Shown: piece by piece, positions 10,601 to 21,042 of the stretch
Position numbering within the stretch: position 1 is the stretch's first letter
Layout: every line of letters starts with the position of its first letter
Source of the DNA: Trissonchulus latispiculum
Taxonomy: Eukaryota > Nematoda > Enoplea > Enoplida > Ironidae
DNA length: 64,000 nt
Reading direction: 5' to 3'
Assembly: GCA_030248195.1 (NCBI GenBank)
Contig: JASAND010011408.1
Span: 1 to 64,000 of the forward strand
Made by a program: the position numbers and the translations under genes
The notes under the pieces: generated by a model
Databases searched by the model: none
Told to the model about the DNA's origin: nothing
Seen by the model: the letters and a program-made list of their open reading frames with translations, nothing else

Positions 10601-13600
10601 TAGATGCATTGAGTATTTGGCATTAATGATGTGACGACAAAAACAATGCAACATATTCATAAAATTAAAATGCTGCTTAAAACTACGGCAATCCAGTGTT
10701 AGTGTGAACGAAACATATATATTCCTTTTAATGCTTTTAAGCTAAAATATGAGGTACTATTTTATTGTAAAATCTGGCAAAAACTGATGGCGGGCCGGAC
10801 TGTCGGCCCGCGGCCCGGATCGGCCCGTGAGGTTAGGCCCGCGGCCCGGCCCGGCCCGTGAACTTTGGTCGCCGGCCCGCCCGGCCCGGCCCGCGGGCCG
10901 GGCCGGGCCGGGCCGCGGGCCGTGATGCAGGCCTCTATTGTGGCCACAAGTCGCAAGCCACAAGTAAATGTCAGGCAAGCACGCTGAAGTGACGTCAGAG
11001 CTCACAAGTTCAGGAAGGTACTTGTGGGGAAAGAAGAGGCAAAAATAGAAGCAATTTGAAACCAAAGAACTACAGTAAACCAAAAACAATAATTTAAGAA
11101 TCATGCAGCGACCAGAAGACTTTTCGAAAGTTAAATTTTTCAGTAATTAAATAGGCAAATAGAAAATAAAGAAATGGATACAAGAAAAGTAAATTAAGTA
11201 AAGAATTACCACATTTAGATACACCAATGAAGATTATACAAATCAGCGTAGATAATCAGTTTAATACATTAGTTTATATCAAAATTTGGCCCTGCAAATT
11301 TCAGTAAAATTTAGGTCCTTTTAATTATTAATTGTTCCGCTTTCGAGAAAGTGTCATCCATCCTCCTTCAGTAAACGAGTAAATTCATTTAATATTAATT
11401 TTTATTAATGAAAATTTGAGTGCCACAAGTGCTACTTTGACTTGTGGGATTTTACAGCTGTTTGCAGGGACTTGTGACTTGTGGCTTGTAGCTTGATGAA
11501 ACCGAAACTGGAAAATCAACTTGTGAGCAAATTGTCACAAGCAGGGACTTTGTTTGTGACTTGTGGCTTGTGACTAATCGTTGATGAAACCAAAATTGCT
11601 TGTGGCTTGTAAACTTGTGAACTTGTGACTAATGATGAAATCGGCGCCTGACATACCTTTTCATTTTCCTTTGTTTAACAGATGTCACTGTCAACTTTGA
11701 AGGACTGTAAAGACAGAGAGCGATTAGATCAGTACTGCTCAAGACGTGAACCCACGGAGCCGACAAAATATGAGAAAAACCGGAGACGGGTGAAAGATGA
11801 GGGAAGAAGGTGACATTTCCTCCTTAATTGGATGGAGGTTCATGTTATGTCTAGAGCTTGCAAAAATACGCTCTCGCTCTAGCACCCGATTTTAAGGTGC
11901 TGGTTCCCTTTTGTGTAAGTTCGACCCTATAGGCTTCAATTCTTTATGAAAGTAGATGAAACTTTCGAAACATGCTATTTTGGTGTTCTTTAACATTCTG
12001 GGACCAGTCCCACATTTTTAGGTAAAAAAATAAAAAATTTTCGGTTTTAGGCATTATACTCTCAGTAGATAGTCGATACACCAAATTGGTTGTTACGGAT
12101 GGAAAGAGGGGACAAAAATGAACATTTTCGCTTTTACAACCTTAGAGTCATCTCGTGTGGTTAAGTCAGTATAAGCCAAAAACGATTTTGATTTTGGGCT
12201 GGATGAACGTTTGCAGTATTGCGGAGGGACATTTTTCTTGGTGTCAGCTAAAACATCTCCAGTTGCGAGAAAACTGGATACAAAGCTGCGAAATTTCGTG
12301 TCACCGCACATTTGCGAATTTTCTGGAGTATTGAGGCTTGCTGAGCCAAATCCAAAAAATGACTCTATCCAAAAAGTATGTCATTCATATGGCACCAGAA
12401 AAAATTTTGACCGATTCCGCAGTTTTGAGAAATCGATGTTCAAAAATTTTTGGTCGATATTCAGCCTGTCAAATGTCAGTATGTCAGAAAAGTTTTGCGA
12501 GTTTTGTGCTAATTTTGCCAGTTTCGTAAGCTCATGTCAATGTACAGATTATAAGCTTTAAAACGATGTATAAAGCTCTTTCCAACCCCAAAAAGAGCGA
12601 AAGTTATAGTGTTTCAAAAAATCACCCCAAAAGCACTGCACAAAAGGAAACCACCACCTTAAACTATCATTGGGCAATTTACCGAGACCGCCAAGGGGGT
12701 GCCGCTAATCGGGTGGAGCTACCACAGAACCTCCATTGACGGGGGGCGACAAAAATGGGAGTGCCCCGAATTTGTACGATTGGCCTTTTTTTGGTGAAGT
12801 TATAGAGTATGGGTGTTGTCAAAAAATACTTGGTCGTTGGTTCAGCTGCATTCCATCGGGTTTATGCTTGGTCGTTGGTTCTTAGCTGCATTCCATCGGG
12901 TTTATGCTTGGTCGTTGGTTCTTAACTGCATTCCATTGGGTTTATGTGACCACCCCCCCCCCTTTTTCACAACTACCAAAATTAATTAAAAATCTCTGCT
13001 GACTGCAAGACCCTAGCTTCAAGGTTACCATTTGTTAATATGATTTGGCCCATGTGTCCCTATCTGTAGAAAAATACTTCACGTCTTTATCTTATCTGCA
13101 TCTAAGGCAATTACTCTTCAAAGTTGAAGTTTCGGCAAAAATTTAAAAATTTTTGGCTAACGAAAGGACTATTTTACTGGTGCGAGCTATAAGGTTGTAA
13201 TTTGGCATATACAGAGGCCCTATAACAGTACTCATTTTTGCCAAATGGCAAGAAATTCTGCCGCCTGAAAAAATTGTTATGTCAACTTTAATCTTCAAAA
13301 ATTGCCAAAATCGAGATTCTTAGTCTGGTGTATCCTGAGTAGAAGTTTTCTGCACCCTTAGAGGTCACAGAGCTTCACTGATTAAGCTGAAATATTTTGT
13401 GGGTGTATTTTCAGGCATGCTGAGTTCAATTGTATATCTCAAATAATTTTAATTTTAAAAGAATTTTATTTTTTCGATTTCTGCGGTACCATTGCCCAAA
13501 AAAGGCGATTTTGTCGTTTTTTAAAGATTAAAGCTGACATAAAAATTTTTTCAGGCGGCAGAATTTCTTGCCATTTGGCATAGATGAGTACTCCTATAGG

Positions 13601-16600
13601 GCCTCTGATATGCCATAAAGCCTTATACAGCCGCAAATAACCAGTAGCAAAATATTCCGTTCGTTAGTCAAAAATTTTAAAATTGTTGCCGATACTTCAG
13701 CTTTGAAGAGTAATTTCCTTAGATGTAGGTAAGATAGAGACGTCTAGTATTTTTCTGCAGATGGGGGCACATGTGCCAAATCATTTTGGCAAATGGCAAC
13801 CTTGAAGCAAGGGTGTTGCAGTCAGTAGAATTTTTTAATTAATTATGTTGGTATATAGTTGCGAAAAGTGGGGGGTCGGGCACATAAACGCGACGGCTGG
13901 ACCCGGCTGGATTGCAGCTAAGATCTCAGTACCCGAAATTTTTTGACTGCGCCCATGCTCTATATCCTCGCCAAAAAGTAGGCCAATCGGACAAAGTCGG
14001 GGCAAAATTTTAGTCCCGCCCTTAAGGTGGACGTAATGGACGTTCCGACAGCCTTGTAGAATACCTCAGCTAATTGCTATGGCAATTATTCGGTGTCGGC
14101 ATCCCCCTTCCCTCAAAAATGCATTCTTAGCTGGCACTACCCTTAACGGGACTTACCGACTGGGTTGAGGTGGCTGTGGAAAAACTTTAGGGTTACGCCT
14201 GTAATAATTCCTGCAGAACAATACGGTATAATGGACAGCAACTCAGAGTAGAAGTCACTACAACTATTTTTATAGAGTTTATATAACTAATTCGAAACTA
14301 AGGGTATTTTAAACCACTCCTCCTTTTTCTGCACCTTTCTGGGCTACCGTTTTCCTTTCCCCTTAATGTGTCTGAGGGAAAAGATCCGCAATGTAGCCAA
14401 GTAGCCGTAGTTACCGAGTACTGGATACAAGCCCATGAAAATGTTTGAGAACCTCCTTTTTTTCGGAAGGAGGTTCTTGGGTTTCTAACTTTTATCCTGA
14501 CAGACAATGGCCTCAGAGTCTATGCATACATATAGCATATACCAAGTGTAAAGCCATTTTTCTGAATTAGGTTATATAACATAATGGAATAGCTATAAGC
14601 TTGCTTATTTCGAAACAATTGAAAATTTTATTTGCAGTTGCCTGAATGAAAAATTCACTTTCATAACTACTTTGCCCAACCCCCACCCACCAAACTAAGG
14701 AAATGTTATTAATATGTCGACTAATAACCAACAAATCGAAAATTAATTAATTATATACAGATATAAGCAAGTCAATTACTTACACTGAAGCCGGGACACA
14801 TTATTAGTCTGTGAAGTTTGCCGAATCCCTGGCCCGGGGAAAGTAATAAATTTGTCATTTTTAAATTGGGGTTTACAGTAACTGACGAAGTAATAGAACC
14901 ACTTGAACGAATTGCGTTCAAACGTGTTCTTCTGCAAAGTGTGGCCAAAGAGTATATGATGATAAGAGTAAGACAGTAGGCAGGATCTCTGCAATCAGCT
15001 CTCGAGCCATGCTCTTCACTCCACGCCAACCTCCCTGCGATTTTGTACCTTCTCTTCAGATAATCGACTCCTTTCTAAAGCTAAAAAATGCATACAGTAG
15101 ACGCACGCGCGTCTTCCGTTTTTGAGCTTCAGTATGCAAACACATAGCGAGAGAGCTGTCGCAAATGCGTTCTGGGTACTGATTTGCTGGAGGGTCATTA
15201 GGCTCGCAATTACGGAGGACGGCATAATATCGCTCGCTAGCTGATAACAGAGAGATTGGTCGCTGTCACACTTATTGTTATGTTCTCTAGGGGCATTTTC
15301 GAAAAAGGGTAATGTAGAGTTAAAATTAACTCGATCCTTTTTATGAAAGAGTTTAAAGAGGGAAATTCAAGCATAAGTGGAGCTAAAGCGAGTTAAAACA
15401 GTTATTTTTCCTTTCTACCCTTTCTTGAAAAGACCCTAGGTGTGGCTAAGCTGCTATGGCCTGTTAGAATTGTGCTCTGTCCTTGAATCCGCATCCCTGC
15501 TCTGGCCTTAGCTCAGTCGTTTATTTAAAGTGTTGGTACGGATAATTGAAGCGAACTTTGAACGACTACAGTTTACTCAATTCTTGGAGTAGTTCTTAGT
15601 TAGAGCACAACAGTCTCGATTGAACTGTTCTACTTGGGCATGCAATAACACGAAAACATTTTTGAACATGGATTTCTCGAAACGTCTTCCCGATGGTTAT
15701 GTTTTCTGAAATTGTTTGTTGAATAAACAAGCGCAGCATATATATTGAACAAATGAAATTTTTGTCTGATTGTTGTCAGAATTTTCGAATAACCTTTATA
15801 TCCCCTCAACTCCTTTGGGGGATAAAATTCAGTTGGGGATGCTTACATTCATAACATTCATAGACGTGTTTGCTTTTATCTGGTTTGTTTGCTGGTTCAA
15901 AGAAGGTTTCACGGTTTTGAAAAAATAAAATACCAAAGTTTTCAAAAAAGCTCTCCGCTGGACTTAACATTCATATAGGAGTATCAATGTGGACAATACT
16001 TGACCGGTAGAAGCTGTCGAAATCTTACAATATTTAATTTTTCGAGAAATGGTTTTGATCTCGGCCACGCGATTCCTCGCCCCAACCCAGAAGTGAACCA
16101 GGCTCCGACTCGACCCGGAAACTTGTTACCGGCACAAATCTACGACCCTCAAATGTAAACCTTGGATAAACCTAGATGCAGCACTCAGATAGATTCATTT
16201 CCTTGTTTTCTGATTTGCTGTGCTGTTTCTATAACTGATAGTAATATAAATTAGGATTGATTTTTCAATTTTAGAAATGTGCTGTTGTTTATCAAGTTAT
16301 ATATTAATTGCAATTTATTTGTTTTTGTTGTTGCAGGACCTGCTTTGACGGCTGAGCGGGTCCAGGCCCTGATGGTAGGTAGCGTTGATATTTATTTGAA
16401 ACTATTTTTATATAATCGAAATCTGTGTGTCTATATCTTCTATAACCTTCTATACGTTAACTTCTACAGAAAAAATGAACTTGTCGCGGATTAGTTTTCA
16501 ATAAATTAAAAATATATTGATGAACTTCCTCGCGGAAACTCTTTCGGAAATGTTCATGTGCCTGTGTAATGTGATTATTTTAACAGATCTACATTAGCAT

Positions 16601-18732
16601 TAGATAATTTTAATACGTATTACATAATTGTCGTTACAGTGTGTTGATGCGCATTTAAATTGTTATAGGAGGAAGATCGGTTGGTCCTCCGTCTTGTTCC
16701 AGCAAGGGGCTACTTCGGGGAACACCGTAAGTCGATATTTTATGGATTCTTTGTTGCTTATTCCTTGACTTCATTTCTATAAAACGGTAGTTCCTAGCAG
16801 GCGATCATTGAACAGAAGGCTGCAAACTGCCTAAGCTTTGGGCCGATACAATTTGCCTAGTTTGTGGCCGAGCGGGTGTTTGTGAGCACACTGCTCAACT
16901 AACTTGCTTGTCGCGGCCCAAACGCACCGTATTTCTACATGTTATTTGGAACTGTTCGAGCTGCATTGTAAAAAAAATTAGCGGCTGTTTTGTTCAACGA
17001 GTCGCCGATAAGATGTGTTGTATTTCAAAAATCAAGTTCTAACGCTTCACATTTTGGCGTATTAGGAGTGGCCGGATACAGTTTAGGACGCATGGCATAA
17101 GACTTTGTATTAGCAAGCGAAATTCTGTGAACTGACTGAAATTTATTAAACAAATAGCATGACTGCTGTCGTGTGCATTCATTAATGTGGGCTCTCTGGT
17201 GAAAGGCAATCAACGACTATTGGTAAATGTTTTCTAAAGTGTCACTGCTAACTTTTTTGTATTATTTTCAGTGTGTCAGGCGCCCGGTTGTGGGAGGTCG
17301 TTTGCAACCCTGCGCGGCCTCCGCATCCACGCCGGGCGCATGAATCATCCGATTCCAGCCCCTCTGGAGCAAGCGGCGGATCAGCAGGCCGGTCCCCAAC
17401 CCGGTCAGCCTCAGGGCCCTGGTGGTGGGGAGGGGCATCCCTGCGATGACTGCGGTCGCATGTTTGCGACCCGGAGAGGGATGCGGATTCATCACTCCAA
17501 AATGTAAGTTCCCTACTACTGTGTATGCTATTTCTGATTTGCAAAAAGCAGACAAATTAATCAAAATTAATTGATTGTGGTTTTAACTACTAATTTGACA
17601 GATCTCTTCCGCAGTATCAAGTTATTGAATTATTTTTAAGTAAGTCAAAAACGAGTTGGCTTTCACAAGTTTAGTCGCTAGTGACAAGCGATTAACAAAG
17701 ATTTTGTGACGAATGGTAGATTGTAGCTGGTATCATTCGGTTCGTCCCATGAATCATCGATTGAAACGGGTATTTGCACAGTTATTGCTCACATGATATT
17801 TGCTTCCGCATTTACAAACGTACTTCATTTATAGCTGGTAACACCTTTAGTGCTTCCGTCCGGATGCTGTGCACCTGCAAAGACTATAGATTTAGTAATG
17901 GGTTCTGTTACTTGTGCAATCTCTAAACATTTTTACCTTGCCTGGTTTTGTATTGGTTTAAAATACGTAATTAGTATTTCGTAATTTTCATGATTATCTG
18001 CCGAAAATTGACTCTCTTCAGCTTTGCATAAAACAAGACTGACGCAGTCCATAGATTTTACTTTGTTGCTTTCAAGAATAGCTTTTTTCAGGCACAGGTG
18101 ATCCAGGGAGTGGATTGATCATCTAGGTAATTTTACGTCTTTTTAATGTTGCGAATATCTTGATATTATTTAGCAATGAAAAGTTAAATTTTTGGTTAGC
18201 CTCCTCCACAGTTACCTGGTTTCTTATTCCTATGGATGGGAGCACTACAGTCTAACAAGCAGCTCTACCACATTTCTGCTTTGCATCTTGTCAACAATTT
18301 ACCCAAAGCATGTGTGTTCCTTGTGATACACAAACACAAGCTTCTACACCGGCTGACACAAACTAGACGATAGGGACCGACAAACGTGTTCCTACGAGCA
18401 CAACTCGTTATCTGCACAGTTTTCGTTTCTTTCGCGGATTCTAGCATCATTTATGCTCTTACATCTTGTGCATACGGCTTTATATCTGCTCACGACCTCA
18501 CTAAATGCTAGTCAAAAAATGTCTGTGGGCTTATGTTTGTTCGTTTTTAAGCTTGGCAGCTTTTGGCGTATGTGCACAAACGTGAGCGTTAAAACAATGT
18601 GTTGTTTTTTCTCAGTAATTACTTTCTACTGCTACCTTCTGATACATGTTCTGAATGTGATTCTTAAATTGTTTTAGTCAACTGAAGCCTCCGGCCGAAG
18701 AAGACGATCATGAAGCTTCCTGGACCCTGTAA
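4568..18732 (+). CDS. Multi-exon gene for a Pro/Glu-rich protein ending in two C2H2-like fingers
   Basis: Seven exons (4568-4622, 4737-5320, 5843-6110, 16337-16374, 16669-16726, 17272-17503, 18678-18732) total 1290 nt, exactly 429 codons plus TAA. Every junction is GT/AG and every phase joins, which is strong evidence for the model. The first visible exon enters in phase 0 without a start, so the N terminus lies upstream and is not found. The protein is low-complexity at first (Ser/Pro/Glu, a PQPQPQ run, a basic RKRG patch). It then has a finger with C-x4-C-x12-H-x5-H spacing and a second C-x2-C-x12-H finger. Zinc-dependent nucleic-acid binding is a reasonable inference. I do not recognise the family. 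The GRxFATxRGxRIH finger style resembles fingers carried by some non-LTR retrotransposons, so a transposon ancestry is possible but unproven. Confidence 0.75.
4737..5320 (+). CDS. Large low-complexity exon of the zinc-finger gene
   Basis: The acceptor is a pyrimidine-rich tract ending TTTCCTGTTTCAG; the donor is AAG|GTATGG. The 584-nt exon has about 195 codons, markedly GC-rich against AT-rich introns. It encodes a Pro/Ser/Glu-rich, probably disordered segment with an acidic patch (SSAEEETEGEG) and a basic RKRG near the end. It ends in phase 0. Several long reverse-strand ORFs here are GC shadows. Confidence 0.85.
5371..5680 (+). repeat. Diverged partial copy of the TTAA-ended MITE family
   Basis: The motif order seen in the fuller copies at 8752 and 11892 recurs here with many changes: CTTTAACATTCT-like block, CAGTAGGCAGTCGAGACAC, GTTATGGCTGG, GTCAGTATAAGCCA. 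Neither end is preserved. It lies in an intron of the zinc-finger gene. Confidence 0.6.
5843..6110 (+). CDS. Pro/Gln/Glu-rich exon of the zinc-finger gene
   Basis: Acceptor CTGTTTGTTTCAG ends at 5842 and donor GTAAGT begins at 6111. It enters in phase 0 and leaves one base. The translation has a PQPQPQPQPEPE run, an acidic MDVDEEM motif, an Ala-rich segment and an Arg-rich end (RPRLQPERRQLRIHERL). The CAGCCGCAGCC repeat is a candidate for length polymorphism. Confidence 0.85.
6446..7467. mobile_element. hAT-like foldback MITE with 7-8 bp target duplication
   Basis: The ends CAAGAGTACACAATGATCAG and ATGCATACTCTTACCCTTG are inverted copies. Inside them, GCATGCTCTTTGCTG pairs with the reverse of CAGAGAGCATG. 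Flanks are AATATCAC on the left and GATATCAC on the right, seven of eight matching. An 8-bp duplication is the hAT hallmark (established knowledge). No transposase is present. Confidence 0.72.
7738..8078. mobile_element. hAT-like foldback MITE, 341 bp
   Basis: CAAGAATACATAATGATAAG at the left mirrors CTTATCATTATGTACTCTTG at the right, with long internal complementarity (CTATGCTCTGTTCGCTAA against TTAGCGAACAGAGAGCATAG). The 7-bp flanks CTACTAC are identical. It belongs to the family at 6446-7467 and 30417-31060. Confidence 0.8.
8079..8751. other. Intron sequence, GC-patch only
   Basis: A short GGCCGG/GCCCGCC-rich patch lies at about 8186-8240 after TAGAGTTGTTGGCC, resembling one end of a hAT-like element. 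No partner end was found. Nothing else is recognised. Confidence 0.45.
8752..9495 (+). mobile_element. TTAA-ended TIR MITE, full-length copy 1 (744 bp)
   Basis: It starts TTAAGGTGCTGGTTTCCTTT and ends with the inverted equivalent AAAGGATACCACCACCTTAA, 18 of 20 positions complementary. The copy at 11892-12662 is colinear throughout. TTAA at both outer ends is what piggyBac-type insertion would leave (family knowledge; the assignment is inference). There is no long ORF, so it is non-autonomous. Confidence 0.8.
9721..11648. mobile_element. CACAAG-rich inverted-repeat element, split by a hAT-like insertion
   Basis: The left end GGGCCGATTTCATCATTAG is the reverse of the right end CTAATGATGAAATCGGCGCC. 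Both arms carry runs of CTTGTGACTTGTGG or its complement. Removing 9838-10937 restores one continuous arm, so this is the older element and the hAT-like one landed inside it. No clear duplication was found at the outer ends. Confidence 0.72.
9838..10937. mobile_element. hAT-like non-autonomous element (1100 bp) with exact 8-bp TSD
   Basis: The terminal inverted repeats are TAGAGGCCTGCACGGGCC and GGGCCGTGATGCAGGCCTCTA. The duplicated flank TTGTGGCC is exact at 9830-9837 and 10938-10945. Both ends carry tandem GGCCC/CCGGGCC subterminal repeats (9855-9950 and 10790-10925), and the interior is AT-rich without a transposase. The TSD makes this the best-supported DNA transposon of the window. Confidence 0.9.
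11682..11809 (+). CDS. Candidate extra exon between zinc-finger gene exons
   Basis: A good acceptor (TTTCCTTTGTTTAACAG ending at 11681) and donor (GAAG|GTGACA) bound 128 nt that is open in one frame and starts with ATG. It encodes a highly charged peptide (for example REPTEPTKYEKNRRRVKDEG). Its phase does not fit between the exons at 5843 and 16337. It may be an alternative first exon, belong to another transcript, or be fortuitous. Confidence 0.35.
11892..12662 (+). mobile_element. TTAA-ended TIR MITE, full-length copy 2 (771 bp)
   Basis: Colinear with 8752-9495, including the 5' TTAAGGTGCTGG end, the CGATGTTCAAAAATTTT motif, the TAAGCTTTAAAACGATGTAT motif and the CCACCACCTTAA end. Sequence divergence is visible along the whole length, so the two are independent old insertions, not a recent duplication. 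Confidence 0.8.
12745..14018. mobile_element. 1.27-kb foldback element
   Basis: Left-arm landmarks (CGACAAAAATGGGAGTGCCCCG, CTATATATCC-like promoter-distal block, AAATTCTGCCGCCTG near 13255) recur inverted on the right (CAGGCGGCAGAATTT near 13552; GGCAAAATTTTAGTC near 14000). The centre is near 13430. Weaker pairing may extend to about 12668-14110. A related right arm flanks the LTR element at 60461-60660, so this is a multi-copy family. Confidence 0.85.
12829..12946 (+). repeat. Three tandem ~40-bp copies in the foldback left arm
   Basis: Each copy starts CTTGGTCGTTGGTTC and ends CCATCGGGTTTATG or CCATTGGGTTTATG. The opposite arm carries only one matching block (near 13885-13925), so the triplication arose after the element formed. 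Confidence 0.9.
14019..14947. other. Intron sequence, nothing recognised
   Basis: Apart from a short inverted repeat at about 14430-14480 (AGAACCTCCTTTTTTTCGG against its reverse), no exon, RNA gene or transposon end was identified. Confidence 0.45.
14948..15290. mobile_element. Diverged foldback MITE of the CATAATGATAAGAGT family
   Basis: GAGTATATGATGATAAGAGT and the GCAGGATCTCTGCAATCAGC block near the left are mirrored by GCTGATAACAGAG and CACACTTATTGTTATG at the right. The pattern matches 7738-8078 and 35405-35740. Ends and TSD are eroded. Confidence 0.6.
15291..16336. other. Intron sequence, nothing recognised
   Basis: AT-rich with scattered short hairpins. No splice-bounded open frame was found before the exon at 16337. 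Confidence 0.45.
16337..16374 (+). CDS. 38-bp exon of the zinc-finger gene
   Basis: It is bounded by TTGTTGTTGCAG and ATG|GTAGGT. The two leading bases complete an Arg codon with the previous exon, and the exon encodes PALTAERVQALM, ending in phase 0. The preceding intron is about 10.2 kb and full of mobile elements. Confidence 0.75.
16669..16726 (+). CDS. 58-bp exon of the zinc-finger gene
   Basis: It is bounded by AATTGTTATAG and ACC|GTAAGT. It encodes EEDRLVLRLVPARGYFGEH in phase 0 and leaves one base (C), which joins with TG of the next exon. Confidence 0.75.
17272..17503 (+). CDS. Zinc-finger exon
   Basis: Acceptor TATTATTTTCAG ends at 17271 and donor AAAAT|GTAAGT follows 17503. Finger 1 is CQAPGC, twelve residues, H, five residues, H. 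A Pro/Gln/Gly linker follows, then finger 2: CDDC, twelve residues, then HH. Finger 2 lacks a second His at the usual x3-x5 spacing unless supplied by the next exon, and the exon I find at 18678 does not supply one. It is GC-rich and clearly coding. Confidence 0.88.
18678..18732 (+). CDS. Terminal coding exon of the zinc-finger gene
   Basis: Acceptor AAATTGTTTTAG ends at 18677. The first base completes the split codon, then QLKPPAEEDDHEASWTL and TAA at 18730-18732. The frame and acidic tail look like a genuine C terminus, but an intervening exon in the 1.2-kb intron cannot be excluded. The poly(A) site was not located. Confidence 0.65.
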
Positions 18733-20303
18733 ATTGGAGTGATGAATCAACGTGGGTAGGTCAACAGCTCTTTTAAATTAGACGATTAAAAGTTGGCGAT
18801 GTTTGTGACCGCAAGCCCCCTATCTTTCAACTTTTGCTGGAAACCATAAATCTACAGTTCCGACATTTTACTTCAATGACTAAATGAAAACACAAAATTT
18901 AAGCTTGTGTAGTCACGAAAAACTGGTTAATTCAGACAGAAATTTCAAAAGGCGGGTGAACTGTCCGAATTCTTCGTGAATTATGTTTTTTGAACAACAT
19001 GCAACCCTGTCCTGGAATATCATGACTTACAGTAGCATCTCATTACTGTGCAAAATGACTTTCGAATAAGTATCTTTGTAAGCAACTAATTCCTTAGTAG
19101 TATAAAGTAGTATAAATATAAAGTAGGATAAATTGTTGCAATCTACCAGGTTTCAACCATTGGCAATTGCCACTTTGTCCATATGTATCTCACTAAGTGT
19201 ACAGTTTTTACAGCTAGAACTATTTTGAATTGTATGAGCTTTCGATTTGACTACCTTTGTGCACGTCAATAAACTTACAACTTCTTGAAACTGTCACATC
19301 GTTAACGATCATGGCACAGCTAGTACCAGTTTGTCTGATTCAATTTTATGCTGCTAAATGTTTTAAAAATTTGAAATTGTTTTGGGTTTACTTGTGCTGA
19401 AAACTTTCATGAGTTTATCCTTAACCACTGCAGAGAACACTGCATAAAACTGTTAACGTCCTTATATTGCAACCTTTCTATAGACTTTCGATACTGTACG
19501 TGACCAAAACGTTTTCAGATAGACAAGCCGACATCGCTACAGTTTGCATGCAGCGCCTTGCGCACCCACGCATTATGCTTTGTAATTACAAGGCAACGTA
19601 TATAATTTAATGCAGAGCAATAACACACGCGTCAGCGCTTGGCAGCATAACAGGAGATCGCAGTTTTGTCTTCTTAATATAAAGCTAAGCCAATTGTCAC
19701 CACGCAAAGAATAGAACCCGAAGTAGGCTGACAGTTTCGACCTTGGTGACCTTTAGAAAGTAATCTAATCAAATGTATAAAAGCTATAGAAAATAGAAAA
19801 TCTCCCACTCTGTTTCAGCCCATGCTTAATCAAAGTTTCTCCGATACAGATAATTCCACCAACTGTTTCAAAAACAGTCCAGTTAGTCACTAGATGTAGT
19901 GGCTGATCACTTATCAAATTCATTTCTGCACCAACTTTTTTACTAAGTCCAGAATCGCGTTCATTCATCACTTATGCGGTTTGTGGACTGCAAAGGCGAA
20001 CTTTGCACATTCTCCGCTATCACTTTTCATTCTTGTGCAATTTGAAAGTGGGTCGTGGGATTACTACATACATAAATATTTGCGTACTGCTTATACCGTA
20101 TACTAATACTTTTACTTATTCAGACATATTGGTTTGACAAATCTTGACTTTTATGCTTTGACAGCTTAACTGAAGACAAAGTTAATCTCTCTACGCAAAC
20201 CAGTTGGAATATATGAGTGATTGTTGGAGTATAGGATAAATGTACAATTTCATTGGTCATAAACTTTAACGCTACCCGCTAAACGCAATAACGAAACCAT
20301 TTA
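18733..20303. other. 3' flank of the zinc-finger gene, nothing recognised
   Basis: This is presumably 3' UTR followed by intergenic DNA. No recognisable repeat ends, RNA genes or exons. Confidence 0.45.
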
Positions 20304-21042
20304 TTTCAATTCAATTCAATTCAATTTAATGAAAGCAATAGCTAAATGGTTATATACGACAAAAAAAAGATTATTGAAGATGTTCATTTAAGCGAGCCTT
20401 AAAAGAGGTAATAGTGGGAGCTTCAACAACATGGGCAGGGAGACTATTCCATGAATTTACAACTCTAGAGGAAAAGAAATGTTTCTTACAGGTCAGGTTA
20501 AATTGAACAGGTCTAAGTTTCCAATGATGACCCCTAAGCTCTCTTTGCGTGGTAACCAAATCAAAAAATTATCAGGATGTAAGTGAGTAAACCCGTTGAG
20601 AACTTTATACACAAAAACTAAATCTTTTCGGTCTCTACGAGACTTTAGAGAATCTAAATTTAATTCGTTTAAACGTTCATCATATGACAAAACCCTAGGA
20701 TAAAAAATTCGCCTTGTAAAATACCTTTGAACTTTTTCTAGCATTTCAATGTCACTACTGAAGGAAGGATTCCAAATTTCTGAATTTGATTCTAGAATCG
20801 GACGGACATATACCACATATAGTCTTATAAGAACAGCAACATCCTTGGTAACAAAGTTATTGAACAGTATAGCAATAACACGAAAAGCCTTCGAAACTAT
20901 CATTCCAATATGGTCATGAAATTTTAATGTATACGAGATAAGAACTCCTAAGTCAGACATTGAATCAACAGTGGCGAGAGGAAGTTGACCAAGTGTGTAT
21001 TTAAGAGTTTGTTCGTACCTCAATATTTTTCTTAAATCTGCT
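20304..21042 (-). pseudogene. 5'-truncated CR1/Jockey-like LINE, post-RT C-terminal part
   Basis: The minus-strand translation has the typical sequence just downstream of the RT palm in these LINEs: DLGVLIS, KAFRVIAILF, VVYVRPILESNSEIWNP, EMLEKVQRYFTRRIF, LSYDERLNELNL and, in a shifted frame, RGHHWKLRP and SSRVVNSWNSLPAHVV. The frame changes near 20566 in a T run. No RT catalytic motif remains. The 3' end carries a TTGAA microsatellite tail (TTCAA on plus, 20305-20330), a common LINE terminus. A dead insertion. Confidence 0.88.
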
